This document shows, piece after piece, positions 57,909 to 59,439 of a stretch of 59,439 nucleotides of DNA (the first letter of the stretch is position 1; each line of letters begins with the position of its first letter). Source of the DNA: Clostridia bacterium (GTDB lineage Bacteria > Bacillota > Clostridia > Oscillospirales > Acutalibacteraceae); contig CAAGJN010000059.1 of NCBI GenBank assembly GCA_900770255.1, forward strand, positions 1 to 59,439, read 5' to 3'. The notes under the pieces were generated by a model. That model searched no databases and was not told the origin of the DNA. It saw only the letters and a program-made list of their open reading frames with translations. Made by a program: the position numbers and the translations under genes.

Positions 57909-57937
57909 GTAACAAACCCGGCTGATTTTTGTATAAT
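57909..57937 (+). promoter_or_regulatory. Aspartate kinase promoter
   Basis: GTAACA (57909-57914), 17-nt spacer, perfect TATAAT (57932-57937), giving a leader of about 27 nt. Confidence 0.5.
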
Positions 57938-57970
57938 AAAATATCTTCAGTTTTCAAGGGAGAGATACGA

Positions 57971-59284
57971 ATGACAAAAGTCGTCAAGTTTGGAGGCACC
58001 TCGCTTGCAGAGGCAAAGCAGTTTTTAAAGGTCGCCGATATCATAAGATCCGATCCCGGCAGGCGCTACGTCGTGCCCTCAGCGCCCGGCAAGCGCTACA
58101 GCGCTGACACCAAAGTTACCGACATGTTTTACGCATGCTACGACACCGCCTCGAAAGGCGGAGACTTCACCGAGATTTTTGAAAAGATCAAAAAGCGCTA
58201 CAACGACATTATCTCGGAGCTCGGGCTGAAAATGTCGCTCGAGGAGGAATTCGAACGCATACGCCTGAACTTCATCTGCCGCGCCGGCCGTGACTACGCG
58301 GCGTCGCGCGGAGAATATCTCAACGGCAAGATAGTCGCCGAGCTGCTCGGCTTCACATTCATAGACGCCGCCGATGTTATTTTCTTTGACGAGAGCGGCA
58401 AATATGACTCAAGACGCACTCTCCCGGCGCTGAGAGAGCGTCTGAGCTACACCGAGTTTGCGGTCATTCCCGGCTTCTACGGCTCGATGCCCAACGATAC
58501 GATACGCACCTTCTCCCGCGGCGGCTCGGACATCACCGGCTCCATCGTCGCGGCGGCAGCCGACGCAGATCTTTATGAAAACTGGACGGACGTCTCGGGC
58601 TTTCTCTTTGCCGATCCGCGCGTGGTCGAAAATCCTCTTGTGATGAAAACCGTCACCTACAGAGAGCTGCGCGAGCTGTCATACATGGGCGCTACCGTCA
58701 TCCACGAGGACGCCATCTTCCCCGTGATGCAGAAAAAGATCCCGATAAGGATAAAAAACACGAACGCGCCGGAGGACTCGGGCACTCTGATTCTCGCCGA
58801 CACCGACGAGCCCGCAGAGAACACAGTCACCGGCATTGCAGGACGCAAGGGATTCTCATCGATCAACATCGAAAAATACCGCATCCACGAGGAGTGCGGC
58901 GCAGTCCGCCGCATGCTCGAGGTGCTTGAGGAGCATAACGTAAACTTCGAGCACATTCCATCGGGCATTGACAACTTCAGCATCGTAGTTGAGACGCAGA
59001 GCCTCGGCGATGAGGTCGACGACATAATATATGACATTAAGAAGATAACCTCCGCGAGCAGCGTGACGGTCGAAAACGGAATTGCAATGATAGCGGTCGT
59101 CGGCCGCTCGATGAAATCGACCCGAGGCGTCGCAGGCACTATCTTCTCAAGCCTCGCCAAAGAGAACATAAACGTAAAGATGATCGATCAGGGCTCAAGT
59201 GAGATCAACATCGTCATCGCAGTAGCAGAACACGACTATGAGCGCACGATAAACACGATCTACTCGGCCTTCGTCAAGAGATAA
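57971..59284 (+). CDS. Aspartate kinase
   Basis: Phosphorylates aspartate, the committed step to lysine, threonine and methionine. 437 residues: kinase domain from MTKVVKFGGTSLAEAK with SAPGKRYSADTKVTD and SRGGSDITGS, then two C-terminal ACT domains (from about 310; GFSSINIEKY and AVVGRSMKSTRGVAGT). The layout matches the single-chain YclM/aspartokinase III-like group of Firmicutes, so feedback control by an end product is expected. ATG at 57971 with GGGAGAG upstream. Monocistronic with a strong terminator. Confidence 0.95.
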   Translation: MTKVVKFGGTSLAEAKQFLKVADIIRSDPGRRYVVPSAPGKRYSADTKVTDMFYACYDTASKGGDFTEIFEKIKKRYNDIISELGLKMSLEEEFERIRLNFICRAGRDYAASRGEYLNGKIVAELLGFTFIDAADVIFFDESGKYDSRRTLPALRERLSYTEFAVIPGFYGSMPNDTIRTFSRGGSDITGSIVAAAADADLYENWTDVSGFLFADPRVVENPLVMKTVTYRELRELSYMGATVIHEDAIFPVMQKKIPIRIKNTNAPEDSGTLILADTDEPAENTVTGIAGRKGFSSINIEKYRIHEECGAVRRMLEVLEEHNVNFEHIPSGIDNFSIVVETQSLGDEVDDIIYDIKKITSASSVTVENGIAMIAVVGRSMKSTRGVAGTIFSSLAKENINVKMIDQGSSEINIVIAVAEHDYERTINTIYSAFVKR

Positions 59285-59294
59285 ACAAAAAAAC

Positions 59295-59330
59295 GACCCC
59301 GCCCGCAGGCATTCGCCTGCGAGCGGGGTC
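59295..59330. terminator. Terminator between aspartate kinase and ppdK
   Basis: A 16-bp stem (GACCCCGCCCGCAGGC with GCCTGCGAGCGGGGTC, one mismatch) and an ATTC loop, flanked by A and T tracts, serves both convergent transcripts. It resembles the isolated hairpin at 35566-35589. Confidence 0.88.
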
Positions 59331-59343
59331 TTGTTATAAAATT

Positions 59344-59439
59344 TTATGCGTTGTGCTTCTTAATAGCTGCCTGTGCTGCGCTCAGACGTGCGATCGGCAC
59401 GCGGAAGGGCGAGCAGGAGACATAATCAAGGCCGATGTC
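59344..59439 (-). CDS. ppdK: Pyruvate, phosphate dikinase, C-terminal end (partial)
   Basis: Only the last 31 codons are in the window, running off the right edge. The peptide DIGLDYVSCSPFRVPIARLS then AAQAAIKKHNA is the typical C-terminus of pyruvate phosphate dikinase, which interconverts pyruvate, ATP and phosphate with PEP, AMP and pyrophosphate. The Cys is the conserved acid/base residue of the PEP-binding domain. Confidence 0.92.
   Translation of the reverse strand, partial: DIGLDYVSCSPFRVPIARLSAAQAAIKKHNA

Noticed and set aside
57643..57970. Lysine riboswitch before aspartate kinase
   Set aside because: The promoter lies only about 27 nt before the gene's ribosome site region, leaving no room, and none of the conserved L-box segments were seen.

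Overview
The window looks like chromosomal DNA of an anaerobic, endospore-forming gut Firmicute (Clostridia, probably Oscillospiraceae/Ruminococcaceae-like). This rests on an alpha/beta-type small acid-soluble spore protein, AGGAGG-type ribosome binding sites, TTGACA/TATAAT promoters, an FMN riboswitch before a RibU-type transporter, an L10 leader, YhaM, a DUF951-prfA operon, and many lipoproteins and glycan enzymes. Species is not identifiable from sequence alone. No transposase, integrase or CRISPR array was seen inside the window.

Layout. 1-545: a diverged tandem repeat (period about 180 nt) carrying two different 5' halves of tRNA-Ser(CGA) behind a strong promoter; probably the edge of an integration hot spot. 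546-6544: GH38 alpha-mannosidase, glycerol kinase, and an NAD-dependent epimerase-like protein. 6608-11589 (minus): a housekeeping operon DUF951-prfA-tsaC-coaE-lytic transglycosylase-M18 aminopeptidase. 11784-15646: S1-domain protein, a wall-anchored surface protein, a lipoprotein and a YfbR-like nucleotidase. 15785-18841: Crp-type regulator followed by a NitT/TauT-type ABC importer. 18936-21586 (minus): rpsO and pnp with structured leaders.

21810-28712: DUF4434 protein, an AT-richer CatA-like acetyltransferase, and a three-gene redox operon (FAD oxidoreductase, 952-residue iron-sulfur flavoprotein, HypA). 28897-31581: phosphatase, TM1266-type regulator, zinc-ribbon membrane protein, GT8 glycosyltransferase. 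31769-35426 (minus): amino-sugar operon (GH84, SIS protein, GlcNAc-kinase-like) headed by the wreck of a DUF4091/GH123-like gene. 35753-36530: ribU under an FMN riboswitch. 36712-38882: yhaM, prmA, SASP. 39180-41416: DUF1538 membrane protein plus a fused double P-II protein. 41637-43055: MATE exporter behind an attenuator. 43531-47200 (minus): rpmG-secE-nusG-rplK-rplA-rplJ-rplL.

47345-48963: helical protein and MltG-like lipoprotein. 49030-55837: a GntR regulator divergent from a five-gene operon of glycerol-3-phosphate-dehydrogenase-like flavoproteins, PhnP-like hydrolase, DUF1667 and an alkyl-DHAP-synthase-like flavoprotein. 56164-59439: polysaccharide deacetylase lipoprotein, aspartate kinase and the C-terminal end of pyruvate phosphate dikinase.

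The least ordinary parts are the half-tRNA repeat, the GntR/flavoprotein operon with its interleaved divergent promoters, the FAD/iron-sulfur/HypA operon, the DUF1538/double P-II pair, and a perfect four-way-junction sequence at 16415-16481.
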